Shown: piece after piece, positions 37,392-47,504 of the stretch
How positions within the stretch are numbered: position 1 is the stretch's first letter
How the letters are laid out: each line of letters opens with the position of its first letter
Assembly: GCA_944323685.1 (NCBI GenBank)
Contig: CALUTJ010000010.1
Location: 17,609 to 81,608, forward strand
DNA from: Candidatus Gastranaerophilales bacterium
GTDB taxonomy: Bacteria > Cyanobacteriota > Vampirovibrionia > Gastranaerophilales > Gastranaerophilaceae
Direction of reading: 5' to 3'
DNA length: 64,000 nt
Notes under the pieces: generated by a model
Told to the model about the DNA's origin: nothing
Database searches by the model: none
The model's input: only the letters and a program-made list of their open reading frames with translations
Program-made: the position numbers and the translations under genes

Positions 37392-39239
37392 ATGTTTATT
37401 TCTGTAATAATACCAGTATTTAATGTAGAAAAATATATTGAACAATGTATTGAGAGCGTAATAAATCAAACGCTCAATGATATTGAAATAATTTGTGTTA
37501 ATGATGGTTCTACAGACAAATCTTTAGAAATTTTGAAAAAATATCAACAAAAAGATGCACGAATAAAAGTATTTAATCAAGAAAATAAAGGAGCAGGAGC
37601 CGCCAGAAATAAGGGACTAGAAATAGCAAGAGGTGATTACATATACTTTCTTGACGGTGATGATTACATAGAACCATTTGCTTTAGAAAAGCTGTACACA
37701 CAAATTACCCAAAATAATGCCGATATATGCTTGTGCAAGCATAAAACATTAGATAATACAACACAAACAATGCAAATTGAAGAAAATACTTTACAAGTAG
37801 ACTTATTTGCAACAAACAATATATCAAGAAAAACCGTTCCAGATCGAATTTTTCAATTATGTACACCTCAAATAGCACTAAAATTATACAAAAAATCATT
37901 CATAAAAAAATACGACTTAAACTTTCAGGAGCTAAAAACTTGTAATGATGTATATTTCAGCCTAGCTTCATTAGCTCTAGCTAAAAATATAACCTATGTT
38001 AATGAACCATTACTTATATATCGAACTAATAGAAAGGACTCATTAACTATAACAAGAGGAAATAATTCTTTATGCATAATTAATGCTTTTAACCAATTAA
38101 AGGATAAGCTAATACAAGAAAATGTTTTTAACATTGTTGAAAATTCTTTTTATTCAAGTGCACTTGGGGCATTTAAATACGAATTAAATTTATGTAATCC
38201 AATACAAAAAAAAGAATTTTTATACAAAATACAGCTATTCCTTCCTGAAAAATATTATAAAATGCTGCAAACCAAAAAACAGTTAAAACCTTTACAAAAA
38301 ATCTTTTCACTAACCAATCAAGACACGCACAAAGTGCTAACAGTCCTCGGGATTTCAATAAAATTTAAACGTAATCCAATATGTTTTATCAAACATATTG
38401 ACAAAAACAAACTTAAAAAACAGCTAAATATGTGTGAATACGGAATAACCACACAAAAGAGAACTCCGCAGCTCATTGTTTCTTTGACATCGTTTCCGCA
38501 GAGAATGTACGACATACATTTTTGCTTATATTCTCTGTTAAACCAATCATTAAAACCGGACAGGTTAATACTCCGGTTAGCAGAAGAAGAGTTTCCAAAC
38601 AAAGAAAAAGACATACCAAACACTGTATTGTCCTTTCTTGAAAAAGGTCTTGAGATAAAATGGTGCAAAAACATTAAATCATATAAAAAGCTTATACCTG
38701 CACTAAAAGAATATCCTGACGCAATAACAGTAACAGCCGATGACGACATTTATTACCCTGTAGATTGGCTGGAGAAGTTATACCAATCTTATCAAAAAAA
38801 TCCTGAATACATTCATTGTCACAGGGCGCATAAAATACTGTTTGACACTAACAATACTATTATGCCTTATAAAAATTGGAAAAGTGAAACAACAGAGCAC
38901 TCACCATCTTTAAAAATTTTTTGTACGACCGGCGGCGGGGTATTATATCCGCCACAATGTTTATACAAAGATGTACTAAACGAAGAATTGTTTACAAAAC
39001 TTGCACCGAATGCTGATGACATCTGGTTTTGGGCTATGGCAGTTTTGCAGGGGACAAAAATAAAAGTTGTTGATGACAACATAAAACAGCTCACCTACAT
39101 AAATCCCGAGCGTGAACTCGGATTAAATAACGAGATAACCCTGTGTTCCCAAAACTGCGGCAACGGACAAAACGATATTCAGCTTGCAAATGTTTTAAAA
39201 CAGTATCCACAAATTATGGAGAGAATATTTCATGAGTGA
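37392..39239 (+). CDS. Two-domain glycosyltransferase: GT2 plus a second GT-A-like domain
   Basis: A 615-residue protein. Residues 1 to about 220 are a GT2 domain (ISVIIPVFNVEKYIEQCIES, NDGS, FLDGDD). The shared module IFSLTNQDTHKVLTVLGISI is at about 306-325. A second domain from about 350 to 610 starts PQLIVSLTSFPQRMYDIH, contains TADDDIYYP (about 445-455; a DxD-type motif) and TTGGGVLYPP, and resembles a separate glycosyltransferase unit. The stop is overlapped by the next gene by 8 bp. Confidence 0.83.
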   Translation: MFISVIIPVFNVEKYIEQCIESVINQTLNDIEIICVNDGSTDKSLEILKKYQQKDARIKVFNQENKGAGAARNKGLEIARGDYIYFLDGDDYIEPFALEKLYTQITQNNADICLCKHKTLDNTTQTMQIEENTLQVDLFATNNISRKTVPDRIFQLCTPQIALKLYKKSFIKKYDLNFQELKTCNDVYFSLASLALAKNITYVNEPLLIYRTNRKDSLTITRGNNSLCIINAFNQLKDKLIQENVFNIVENSFYSSALGAFKYELNLCNPIQKKEFLYKIQLFLPEKYYKMLQTKKQLKPLQKIFSLTNQDTHKVLTVLGISIKFKRNPICFIKHIDKNKLKKQLNMCEYGITTQKRTPQLIVSLTSFPQRMYDIHFCLYSLLNQSLKPDRLILRLAEEEFPNKEKDIPNTVLSFLEKGLEIKWCKNIKSYKKLIPALKEYPDAITVTADDDIYYPVDWLEKLYQSYQKNPEYIHCHRAHKILFDTNNTIMPYKNWKSETTEHSPSLKIFCTTGGGVLYPPQCLYKDVLNEELFTKLAPNADDIWFWAMAVLQGTKIKVVDDNIKQLTYINPERELGLNNEITLCSQNCGNGQNDIQLANVLKQYPQIMERIFHE

Positions 39240-40263
39240 TATAAAAGTTTCGATAATTATACCTGTTCATAATGCGGAGAAATATCTTAACAAATGTTTG
39301 GATTCAGTTATTAACCAAACACTACAAAATATTGAAATCATCTGTATTAACGATGATTCTACTGATAATTCATCTAAAATACTTGAATCATATTCTAAAA
39401 AAGATAACAGAATAAAAATTATTAATACAAATTGCCACTGTTCCGGCGGAGCAAGGAACAAAGGATTGGCAATTGCTTCAGGTGAATACATTGGTTTCAT
39501 TGATTCTGATGACTGGATTGATCTCGATTATTTTGAAAAGTTATATAATCTGGCACAAACTACAGGAACAGACATTGCTGCAACAAGCTCTGTAAACATA
39601 ATACAAAACAACAAGCTTCTTTATAAAAAGGAGACAGGCGCTGATGCAACCCAAAACCCTGTTGATTCAATGATAAAAAAAGCAAAGGTTATTACCACTA
39701 CAGGAATATGCTGTAACAAAATTTATAAAACATCGATGTTAAAAAAATATAATATTCAATTTTTAGAAATTAACAACCCGTCAGAAGATAATTATTTCAA
39801 TATCTGTTCTATTATTGTTGCCAATAAATTAATGTTTTTAGACGACTCTGATTATTATTACAATTTTGTCCAGTCTTCCCAAACCAAAAGGCAAAAAACT
39901 CAAAAAGATTTTCAAATGACAACAGTCTACAAACAAATTATTGAAAAAATTTCTACTTTTGAACTTGATGAAGATATCAAACAAGACTGGATAGGCATTG
40001 TAAAAAAACGCCTAGCAAACGATGTGCTTGTATATTGTGAAGAGATGAATAAATCATTACAAAAACAATTTTTAAAACATGTAGAAAATGAATTTCCCGA
40101 CATACAAACATACTTGCCTAAAAAAAATAAAACTAAAGAATTTATTCAACAAATATTTTCACTAAAAAATGAAAATATAAACAATCAATCATATAAATGT
40201 TTTAGGATATTCGGTATTAAATTTTTGTTCAAAAAGGAGAAAGTTAAATGCTGTCTATTATAA
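39232..40263 (+). CDS. GT2 family glycosyltransferase with C-terminal shared module
   Basis: A 343-residue single-domain GT2 (VSIIIPVHNAEKYLNKCLDS, NDDSTD, FIDSDDW near 91-97). The canonical NDGS is NDDS here. The C-terminus carries the shared module IFSLKNENINNQSYKCFRIF followed by GIKFLFKKE (about 307-335), so here the module is a tail, not a linker. It overlaps both neighbours, by 8 and 16 bp, consistent with one operon. Confidence 0.9.
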   Translation: MSDIKVSIIIPVHNAEKYLNKCLDSVINQTLQNIEIICINDDSTDNSSKILESYSKKDNRIKIINTNCHCSGGARNKGLAIASGEYIGFIDSDDWIDLDYFEKLYNLAQTTGTDIAATSSVNIIQNNKLLYKKETGADATQNPVDSMIKKAKVITTTGICCNKIYKTSMLKKYNIQFLEINNPSEDNYFNICSIIVANKLMFLDDSDYYYNFVQSSQTKRQKTQKDFQMTTVYKQIIEKISTFELDEDIKQDWIGIVKKRLANDVLVYCEEMNKSLQKQFLKHVENEFPDIQTYLPKKNKTKEFIQQIFSLKNENINNQSYKCFRIFGIKFLFKKEKVKCCLL

Positions 40264-42200
40264 TTCCAACATTACAAAAAAATACAGATATTTTATATAA
40301 ATTACTTCAAGAACTAACAGAAGATAACACTATTGGAGAGGTAATAATTATAGACAACTCTTTAAAAGGTTTAAATTATACATCTGATAAAGTTAAAGTT
40401 ATTTTGCCTAAAAAAAATTTATATGTTAATCAAGCTTGGAATCTTGGAATACAACATATTAAATATGAGTATTTTGGAATTCTTAATGATGATATTTTGT
40501 TACCAAAAAACTATTGCTCACAAGTATACGAATTTTTAAAGGCAAATAATAATGCCGGTCTTATCGGCTTAGACTCTTCTTCCGTAGACCATATGCCAAT
40601 TGAAAATTTTAGCAGCTATCCGCCAAATTCTCAGCTTGTATTCCACCCTATGGAAAACAAATTGTATACAATATGCTGGGGGTCAGCAATATTCGGAAAA
40701 AAAGAAAATTATTATGAAATTCCAAAAAGTTTAAAAATATGGTGCGGAGATAATTATCTCTTAAAAAAGAATATTGACAACAAAAAAATTTGTTATGAAG
40801 TAAAAAATACCCAAATAAAACATGTGAAGTCTTTGACATGCAATAATCCAGTTTTTGACAAAATAAAACAGAAAGATATTGACAATTACGCAAAAATTGA
40901 TAAGCAGTTTAAATCCCACAGTAGTTATAAAAAAAATAGTTTTATTCAAAAAATCTTTTCCATAAAAAATGAAGGGGAACGAAAAGTATTAAGAATACTA
41001 GGCTTTAAAATAAGTAAAAAGTATAAAAAATACCAATCTAAAAAATATAAACTCGCTTATGCAAATCAAATAATTGAAAATAACATAAAAAAAAGTGATT
41101 GTTTTGTGCCTCTCTCAAAAGAGCAGTATAACAATAGCAATGATACAAAATTAATTGCTTTTTACCTTCCACAATTTCACACATTTAAAGAAAACGAAGA
41201 GTGGCACGGCAAAGGTTTTACGGAATGGACTAATGTAACCAAAGCTATTCCTCAATTTACAGGTCATCATCAACCCCAATTGCCGATTGACGTCGGGTTT
41301 TATGATTTGTCGACAGACAAAATAATGTACCGCCAGATTGAATTAGCCAAACAATACGGTATATCAGGTTTTTGTTTCTATTACTACTGGTTTTCAGGCA
41401 AACGTTTGATGGAAAAACCAATTTTTAATTACCTGAATAATAAAGAGCTGAATCTTCCCTTTTGCCTTTGTTGGGCTAACGAAAATTGGTCGCGCAGATG
41501 GGATGGCGGAGATAGCGAAGTACTCATAGAACAAAAACTCCAAGACGGTGACGGAATAAAATTTATACATGACATAATGCCGTTTTTTAAAGATGAAAGG
41601 TATATCAAAATAAACAACAAACCGGTACTTATTATCTACAGAGCACAGCTGTTTGATAGAGAGAAAATGCTTAAATTTATTGAAGAAATAAGAAACGGCG
41701 CCAAAGAAGCAGGATTTGACGACTTGTATTTAATGATGGCAAGAACATCGCCCACATATACCCCAAAAGATTTTGGTATTGATGCGGCTGTAGAATTTCC
41801 TCCGCTTTTAATTGACTCAAAACTTCCCTTGTATAAACCGCATACATATATCAATCCTAATTTTGCAGGCAGAATATTTGATATAAGCAATTTTATAAAA
41901 AATAAATCTTATATTTATGACACAGATTATACTCTTTATAAAGCAGTATTTCCAGGCTGGGATAATACAGCGCGTAAAGCTTACACAGGTGCCTGGGTAT
42001 TTGAAACAGAGCCTGATTTATATAAAGACTGGCTAAAAGGCTGCATTGACTGGACAAAACAACACAACAAAGACACGGAACAATTTGTCTTTATAAACGC
42101 GTGGAACGAATGGGCAGAAGGCGCTCACCTTGAACCCGATCAAAAATACGGTTATGCCTATCTTCAAGCAACCAAAGAAGCACTGGAGGAGACAGTTTAA
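40248..42200 (+). CDS. GT2-like domain fused to WbsX-like (GH99-type) domain
   Basis: A 650-residue fusion. Residues 1 to about 215 form a GT2-like domain (LSIIIPTLQKNTDILYKLLQ, IIDNS, LNDDILLP). The shared module IFSIKNEGERKVLRILGFKI lies at about 237-256. Residues from about 295 to 648 match the Glyco_tran_WbsX family (FYLPQFHTFKENEEWHGKGF, FTEWTNV, FCLCWANENWSRRWDG, INAWNEWAEGAHLEPD), often found in O-antigen and rhamnan clusters. WbsX proteins are predicted to act on glycans, but their reaction is not settled. The next gene starts on its last stop base (TAATG). Confidence 0.87.
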   Translation: MLSIIIPTLQKNTDILYKLLQELTEDNTIGEVIIIDNSLKGLNYTSDKVKVILPKKNLYVNQAWNLGIQHIKYEYFGILNDDILLPKNYCSQVYEFLKANNNAGLIGLDSSSVDHMPIENFSSYPPNSQLVFHPMENKLYTICWGSAIFGKKENYYEIPKSLKIWCGDNYLLKKNIDNKKICYEVKNTQIKHVKSLTCNNPVFDKIKQKDIDNYAKIDKQFKSHSSYKKNSFIQKIFSIKNEGERKVLRILGFKISKKYKKYQSKKYKLAYANQIIENNIKKSDCFVPLSKEQYNNSNDTKLIAFYLPQFHTFKENEEWHGKGFTEWTNVTKAIPQFTGHHQPQLPIDVGFYDLSTDKIMYRQIELAKQYGISGFCFYYYWFSGKRLMEKPIFNYLNNKELNLPFCLCWANENWSRRWDGGDSEVLIEQKLQDGDGIKFIHDIMPFFKDERYIKINNKPVLIIYRAQLFDREKMLKFIEEIRNGAKEAGFDDLYLMMARTSPTYTPKDFGIDAAVEFPPLLIDSKLPLYKPHTYINPNFAGRIFDISNFIKNKSYIYDTDYTLYKAVFPGWDNTARKAYTGAWVFETEPDLYKDWLKGCIDWTKQHNKDTEQFVFINAWNEWAEGAHLEPDQKYGYAYLQATKEALEETV

Positions 42201-44722
42201 TGAAATTGCTTGTTCATTTACATTTATATTATCAAAATCAAATAAATTATTTTATAAATAAACTCAAAAATATAAATCATTGTGAGTGGGATTTATTCGT
42301 CACCTATTGTGAAGAAAATCCTGAAGTGAAAAATAAATTATTAAAGTTAAATCCAAATACAAAATTTATTAAAACAGAAAATATTGGATATGACATTTTA
42401 CCCTTCATAAAAGTGATTCAATCTGTCAACTTATCTGATTACGATTATATTTTAAAGTTACACACTAAAAACAAATACAAAAATTTTGTTACTTATGCTT
42501 CATATAAAGCAAAAGGTTACGACTGGAGAAATGCACTAATTGAACCTTTAATCGGTTCAAAAAATATTTTTTTAAACAACTTATTATTGTTGAAAAAAAC
42601 TGGCAACATCGGGCTTATATGTTCTAAAGATTATTTAATTGATATAAATAAATATTCTTTAAAAGAGGATTTAGAAAATCTTAAAAAAGTAAAACAAGCA
42701 TTTAATATAAAAAGTCAATATCCTTATTTTGTTGCAGGTACAATGTTTCTTGCAAGAGCGTGTTGTTTTCAAAAGCTCGCTAATACAGCTATTAAAGAAA
42801 ACGATTTTTCCAATTATTCACAAACACGTGTAAGCGGCTCTTTCGCACATAGTTTCGAAAGACTATTTTGTCTTCTTGTTGAGGACAACGGTTTCAAAAT
42901 TTATCCTGTTAAAAACAATTTTGCAAAAATCAAATCATACATAAAGTATTCATTATTTTCGAATATCTTATCACTCAAAAATGAATATAAAAACAATCGG
43001 AAAATAAAACGATTGGTTTTATTGGGAATAAAACTGAACTTAACTCAATTCAAAAAAGATTTAAACATATCTCTTTACAAAATACAAAAACCGTTTAGAA
43101 AAGCAAAAACTGTTTGTTACACCTGCATAACAGGCAACTATGCACAATTATACAGCCACGATTATATAAACTACGGCTGGGATTATATTTGCTTTACAGA
43201 TAACAAAAATCTTCTGAAGAAAAAACAAACAGGTATATGGCAAATACGTCCGCTTGTTTTTAATAAACTCGATAATACAAAAAACAACAGATGGCACAAA
43301 ATGCACCCGCATATATTATTCCCTGATTATGAACAAAGCCTGTATGTAGACGGCAATGTTAATATACTTACGCCTTATTACTCAAAATTGATTGCACAAA
43401 CAAAACTCAATATGCTATTACCCGAGCATTATCAAAACAATTGCGTATACAAAGAACTTGATTACATTGTTGAATTAAATAAAGAAACTAAAGAAAAAAT
43501 TGACGTTTTGCGAAACAAATACAGACAGGAACAAATGCCTGAAAAACTGGGATTAACCGAAAACAACATAATTTTTAGAAAACACAAAGAACCGCAAATC
43601 ATAAAAATTATGGAAGAATGGTGGCAAATGGTCGAAAACTATTCCAAACGCGATCAGGCAAGCTTTATGTATGTAATATGGAAAAACGGCATAGATATAA
43701 GTAAACATACCTTTCAAAATGCAAGATATGACTATAAAAACTGTGAATTACAAAAACAAAATTATCCAGTTATGGGCAAAAACATACTAATCACAGGCGG
43801 GGCAGGTTTTATAGGTTCAACTCTGGCAGACAGATTGATTAAAGAAGCTAATAAAGTTGTTGTTATCGACAATTTTAACGACTACTATGACCCGCAAATA
43901 AAAGAAAACAACGTAAAAGACAATATTAATAATGAAAATTACAAATTATACAGAGGGGATATAGAAGACATAGATTTTGTAGAGAAAGTCTTTGAGGAAA
44001 ACTCAATTGATATGGTTGTCCATATCGCAGCACGCGCAGGTGTAAGACCTTCTTTAGAAAATCCGCTTGCCTATACAAAAACCAATATCGAAGGTACAGT
44101 TAACATTTTAGAAGCAATGCGAAAACATTATGTTAAAAAAATAGTCTTTGCTTCTTCTAGCTCTGTTTATGGCAACTGCAAAGCAGAAAAATTTTCAGAA
44201 GATTTAAAGGTGACAGAGCCTATCTCGCCTTATGCGGCTACAAAATCAGCGTGTGAGCAATTTTTATACACTTATTCAAAGCTTTATGATATGCAGGCTT
44301 TGTGTTTAAGGTTTTTCACGGTCTTTGGTCCACGCCAGCGTCCTGACCTTGCGATAAGAAAATTTATCGAACTTATTGAACAGGATAAACCAATACCCGT
44401 TTACGGCGACGGTACAACAATGAGAGATTACACATATATAGATGATATTGTTGAAGGAGTAATGTCTGCCTTAAATTACAATGCAACAAAATACGAAATT
44501 ATAAACCTCGGCGGCGGTGCGCCCGTAACCTTAAACGGAATGATTGAAACCATTGAGAAGGTGCTGGGTAAAAAAGCAAAAATCGATAAACTCCCTATGC
44601 AGCCCGGGGACGTGGATAAAACAGTGAGTGACATAACAAAAGCAAAAAAACTTTTGGGCTACTGCCCGCAAACAACTTTTGAAGAAGGCATCAGAAAATT
44701 TGTAGAATGGAGAAAGAAATAA
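42200..44722 (+). CDS. Triple fusion: RgpF-like, DUF616-like and UDP-glucuronate 4-epimerase-like domains
   Basis: An 840-residue protein. Residues 1 to about 235 are RgpF-like (rhamnan synthesis F; LLVHLHLYYQNQINYFINKL, ENIGYDILPFI, LKLHTKN). The shared module is at about 252-280 (ILSLKNEYKNN...LLGIKL). Residues about 295-520 resemble DUF616/TOD1-type glycosyltransferases (TCITGNYAQLYSH, YVDGNVNI). From M525, an extended SDR sugar epimerase follows: GGAGFIGS, HIAARAGVRPSL, SSSSVYG, YAATKSACE and FTVFGPRQRPD. The last resemble UDP-glucuronate 4-epimerases. UDP-glucuronate would be supplied by the dehydrogenase at the end of the operon. An internal restart at M525 is possible but has no ribosome site. 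Such a fusion is unusual. Confidence 0.85.
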   Translation: MKLLVHLHLYYQNQINYFINKLKNINHCEWDLFVTYCEENPEVKNKLLKLNPNTKFIKTENIGYDILPFIKVIQSVNLSDYDYILKLHTKNKYKNFVTYASYKAKGYDWRNALIEPLIGSKNIFLNNLLLLKKTGNIGLICSKDYLIDINKYSLKEDLENLKKVKQAFNIKSQYPYFVAGTMFLARACCFQKLANTAIKENDFSNYSQTRVSGSFAHSFERLFCLLVEDNGFKIYPVKNNFAKIKSYIKYSLFSNILSLKNEYKNNRKIKRLVLLGIKLNLTQFKKDLNISLYKIQKPFRKAKTVCYTCITGNYAQLYSHDYINYGWDYICFTDNKNLLKKKQTGIWQIRPLVFNKLDNTKNNRWHKMHPHILFPDYEQSLYVDGNVNILTPYYSKLIAQTKLNMLLPEHYQNNCVYKELDYIVELNKETKEKIDVLRNKYRQEQMPEKLGLTENNIIFRKHKEPQIIKIMEEWWQMVENYSKRDQASFMYVIWKNGIDISKHTFQNARYDYKNCELQKQNYPVMGKNILITGGAGFIGSTLADRLIKEANKVVVIDNFNDYYDPQIKENNVKDNINNENYKLYRGDIEDIDFVEKVFEENSIDMVVHIAARAGVRPSLENPLAYTKTNIEGTVNILEAMRKHYVKKIVFASSSSVYGNCKAEKFSEDLKVTEPISPYAATKSACEQFLYTYSKLYDMQALCLRFFTVFGPRQRPDLAIRKFIELIEQDKPIPVYGDGTTMRDYTYIDDIVEGVMSALNYNATKYEIINLGGGAPVTLNGMIETIEKVLGKKAKIDKLPMQPGDVDKTVSDITKAKKLLGYCPQTTFEEGIRKFVEWRKK

Positions 44723-44808
44723 TGAAACGAAAAAGATACCCCCTGGGCAACAACATCTAAAAATATAACTGAATGGATAGCACTGTGAAAACGCAAAAAG
44801 GAGAAAAT
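44723..44808 (+). other. Short gene-remnant-like stretch between fusion gene and methyltransferase
   Basis: Just past the stop of the triple fusion, in the same frame, the sequence reads NEKDTPWATTSKNITEWIAL and then a stop. A second ATG (44722) opens only 12 codons. The text looks protein-like and may be the residue of a deleted gene or of an alternative C-terminus. It is not counted as a gene. Confidence 0.3.
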
Positions 44809-45534
44809 ATGAATATACTACAACAACTATTTTCCATTAAAAACGAATACATAAACAATAAAAAATACAAGTATATAACACTGTTTGGTATAAAAATAAA
44901 GAGCAGGGCAGAGCAGCCGCCTACCTTATTATACCATCTTGACAGATACAATGAAAGAAATAATTGGCCCAGATATGAACTCAGTCAGGAACAAATACAA
45001 AATTGCAAACTTGTTGCAAATCGAACAAAACTTCTGGAACTTATGCCAAAAGAAGGCGTATTTGTTGAAATAGGAACAGCAAAAGGTGATTACGCAAAAC
45101 AAATACTTGAAATTTGCAAACCTAAAAAATTATATCTGATAGACTTTTGGGCTATGGGTAACGAAGACTGGGAACCATTTGTACGAGAAAGATTTAAAAA
45201 TGAAATTCAAAGCGGGCAAGTTGTGATATTAAAAGGTGACTCGATTGAAATGTTAAAAAAAATAGAAGATAAAAGTTTAGATTTTGCATACATAGATGCA
45301 TTTCACGACTATGAACATCCCAAAAATGAACTGAATACATTAAAAAATAAAATGAAAGATTCAGGATATATATGCGGACACGATTATACCAGGGTCGAAA
45401 TTGTAGATTGCACACAATACGGAATAATTGAAGCAGTTAATGAATTTTTATACAAAAATGACCAATATGAACTTTGCTACTTAACTATGGATCATCTGTT
45501 TATGAATCCATCTTACGCAATAAAAAAGATATAA
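44809..45534 (+). CDS. Class I SAM-dependent methyltransferase with N-terminal shared module
   Basis: A 241-residue protein. An ATG at 44773 is also in frame, but the ATG at 44809 has AAAAGGAG at the right distance and is chosen. Residues 4-32 are the shared module (LFSIKNEYINNKKYKYITLF then GIKIK). The rest is a Methyltransf_24-like fold: GVFVEIGTAKGDYAKQIL (SAM loop), LIDFW, and DFAYIDAFHDYEH as the acidic motif. Related enzymes methylate sugars in surface polysaccharides. The exact target is unknown. Confidence 0.82.
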   Translation: MNILQQLFSIKNEYINNKKYKYITLFGIKIKSRAEQPPTLLYHLDRYNERNNWPRYELSQEQIQNCKLVANRTKLLELMPKEGVFVEIGTAKGDYAKQILEICKPKKLYLIDFWAMGNEDWEPFVRERFKNEIQSGQVVILKGDSIEMLKKIEDKSLDFAYIDAFHDYEHPKNELNTLKNKMKDSGYICGHDYTRVEIVDCTQYGIIEAVNEFLYKNDQYELCYLTMDHLFMNPSYAIKKI

Positions 45535-45561
45535 ATAAAACAACAAGAAGGAAATATTAAT

Positions 45562-46587
45562 ATGCAAACAATAACAAGAATAAATTCAATACAGAATGTT
45601 TTTGGGTACGATATTTTAGAAGAGATAAAAGATGTAATCGAAGATTGTTCAATGATGGCGGATTACGAAAGAGCATTTTTAAATGCTTTAATAAGAAAAA
45701 ATAAACCTCAAAAAATATTAGAACTTGGGGTTGCAAAAGGTGGTTCGTCAATTTTAATATTAAATGCAATCAAAGATATTGAAAATTCTCACCTATACTC
45801 AATTGATTATTTAGAAAATTTGTACTGTGATAAAAGCAAAAAAACAGGTTATGTTGTTGAAGAAAGAATACCGCAATTAAGCCCCAAATGGACATTATAT
45901 ACAGGGGGGTTAGCCTGCAAATTTATTGATAAAATTGGTACTGATATTGATTTTTGTTTAATAGATACGGTACATAGAAATCCCGGTGAGATTTTAGATT
46001 TTTTAATGATTCTTCCATATTTAAAAGATGGAGCAATCGTTGTTTTTCATGATATTGCACTACACTTTATAACCAAGGTGGATATTATCGGTTGGACGAA
46101 AACATACCAAAAAACCAACACAAACGGTTTGTTAATGAGTGCAATTAAAGGTACAAAAATTTTACCCGAATATGTCACAACCCCATATCCTAATATAGGC
46201 GCTATCGTTATTGACAAGAGCACAAGAGAACAAATCTGGGATGTATTCAATTTGTTGACGCAAAACTGGACATACACAATACCCGAAGAAGAAGTAAGTT
46301 TTATACAAAAACATTTTGAAAGATTTTATAACAATAGTTTAATTGAAATTTATAAAACTGCCATACAAATATATAACAAAGAAACTGATAAAAATCTTTC
46401 CCAAACAATGTATTCCGCTGATTTAAAATCAAATATAAAAGAAGCACAAACAAAAGCTACAAAATATTTCTGGTTATACAAAACAGCACTGGGAAAGAAA
46501 AGAAAAGAAAAGAAAAGACTTTATAAATACTATAAAGAAAGAGTTCGTATTTTATCAAAATATTTAGCAGATATTAAAGAACATTAA
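45562..46587 (+). CDS. Class I SAM-dependent methyltransferase (CmcI/Methyltransf_24-like)
   Basis: A 341-residue protein. ILELGVAKGGSSILILNAI is the SAM-binding loop, SIDYLENLY and DFCLIDTVHRNPGEILDFL follow, and GAIVVFHDIALH is the later metal-site-like motif. This matches CmcI-type/cephalosporin hydroxylase-related methyltransferases common in O-antigen clusters. The C-terminal 60 residues are Lys-rich and probably coiled. It lacks the IFS-type module of its neighbours. A G6 run (45904-45909) lies in the coding sequence. AGAAGGAAA precedes the ATG. Confidence 0.82.
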   Translation: MQTITRINSIQNVFGYDILEEIKDVIEDCSMMADYERAFLNALIRKNKPQKILELGVAKGGSSILILNAIKDIENSHLYSIDYLENLYCDKSKKTGYVVEERIPQLSPKWTLYTGGLACKFIDKIGTDIDFCLIDTVHRNPGEILDFLMILPYLKDGAIVVFHDIALHFITKVDIIGWTKTYQKTNTNGLLMSAIKGTKILPEYVTTPYPNIGAIVIDKSTREQIWDVFNLLTQNWTYTIPEEEVSFIQKHFERFYNNSLIEIYKTAIQIYNKETDKNLSQTMYSADLKSNIKEAQTKATKYFWLYKTALGKKRKEKKRLYKYYKERVRILSKYLADIKEH

Positions 46588-46619
46588 TATTGAAATAAAA
46601 TATCAAAAAAGGTTATGAA

Positions 46620-47492
46620 ATGAAAATTTTAACAAAGAAAAAATATGACAACGGCAAAAGAGAAATTTATTTTTTGAACAGAAAAATATTTTCATACACA
46701 AATTGGAAAAAATATGACATAAATTATGGACTTATAAACTATGCAAACCTGCCTGAAGTCGAACTTAAAACAATAAAAAATTCCGCTGATGAAAAAATTA
46801 CAATAATTTATCCAGTATACTACGAACATAATAACAAGGATTCTTTTGTCAATAGAATAAAAGAATACGATAATTATAGCCAAGATACAAAAAAAAGATT
46901 AAAAATTATTATAGTTGATGATTGTTCGAAATATCCAATAACAATACCTGATGTGAATCTTAACATAACATTATTAAGAATTGACAAAAATATTCAATGG
47001 AATAATTCTGGAGCTCGAAATCTTGGTGCCTGTTACGCTGATACAGAAAAAATCATATTAGCTGACATTGACTGGCTAATCCCAGAAGAGAATATAGATA
47101 TCTGCCTTAATAGCCAAATTCCAGACAATTCTTTTGTTGTGTTTGAAAGTTACTTCCCTGATGGAACAACAAAGGGAACGATTCACCCAAACATCTATTG
47201 CACAAAAAAACAAACATTCTTAAAATATGGTGGTTACAACGAAAAATTCTGCGGTTTTTACGGTGAAGATATTTTCTTTAGAAAAAAATTATTAAAAAAT
47301 GATGTAACATTTATTCGTCCAAAATTAAAAATTATTGGACTAGCTGAAGGATTCAAAGAACATTCACTCTCTCGAAATATAGAAAAAGCTCAAAAACTTT
47401 TAGCAAAAAATATTCGAATAAATAATGAAGGAAATATTTTACAATATAAATGGCACTTTGTTGAAGAAAAACGATACAATATTATGGAATAA
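46620..47492 (+). CDS. GT2/galactosyltransferase-like glycosyltransferase
   Basis: A 290-residue protein. The GT-A core starts late, at KITIIYPVYYEHNN (about 60), with IVDDCS, NSGARNLGACY and LADIDW as the acidic motif. HPNIYCTKKQTFLKYGGYNE and FYGEDIFFRKKL resemble the C-terminal part of galactosyltransferase-type GT2 (Glyco_transf_7C). The N-terminus REIYFLNRKIFSY is a variant of short Lys-Ile-Phe tags seen in other glycan enzymes. It overlaps nothing but lies tightly between the methyltransferase and the ATP-grasp gene. Confidence 0.82.
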   Translation: MKILTKKKYDNGKREIYFLNRKIFSYTNWKKYDINYGLINYANLPEVELKTIKNSADEKITIIYPVYYEHNNKDSFVNRIKEYDNYSQDTKKRLKIIIVDDCSKYPITIPDVNLNITLLRIDKNIQWNNSGARNLGACYADTEKIILADIDWLIPEENIDICLNSQIPDNSFVVFESYFPDGTTKGTIHPNIYCTKKQTFLKYGGYNEKFCGFYGEDIFFRKKLLKNDVTFIRPKLKIIGLAEGFKEHSLSRNIEKAQKLLAKNIRINNEGNILQYKWHFVEEKRYNIME

Positions 47493-47504
47493 TTGGAGAC
47501 AAAA

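Noticed and set aside
45904..45909. G6 run in a methyltransferase gene as a phase-variation tract
   Set aside because: Six bases are too short to be convincing compared with the C8 tract.
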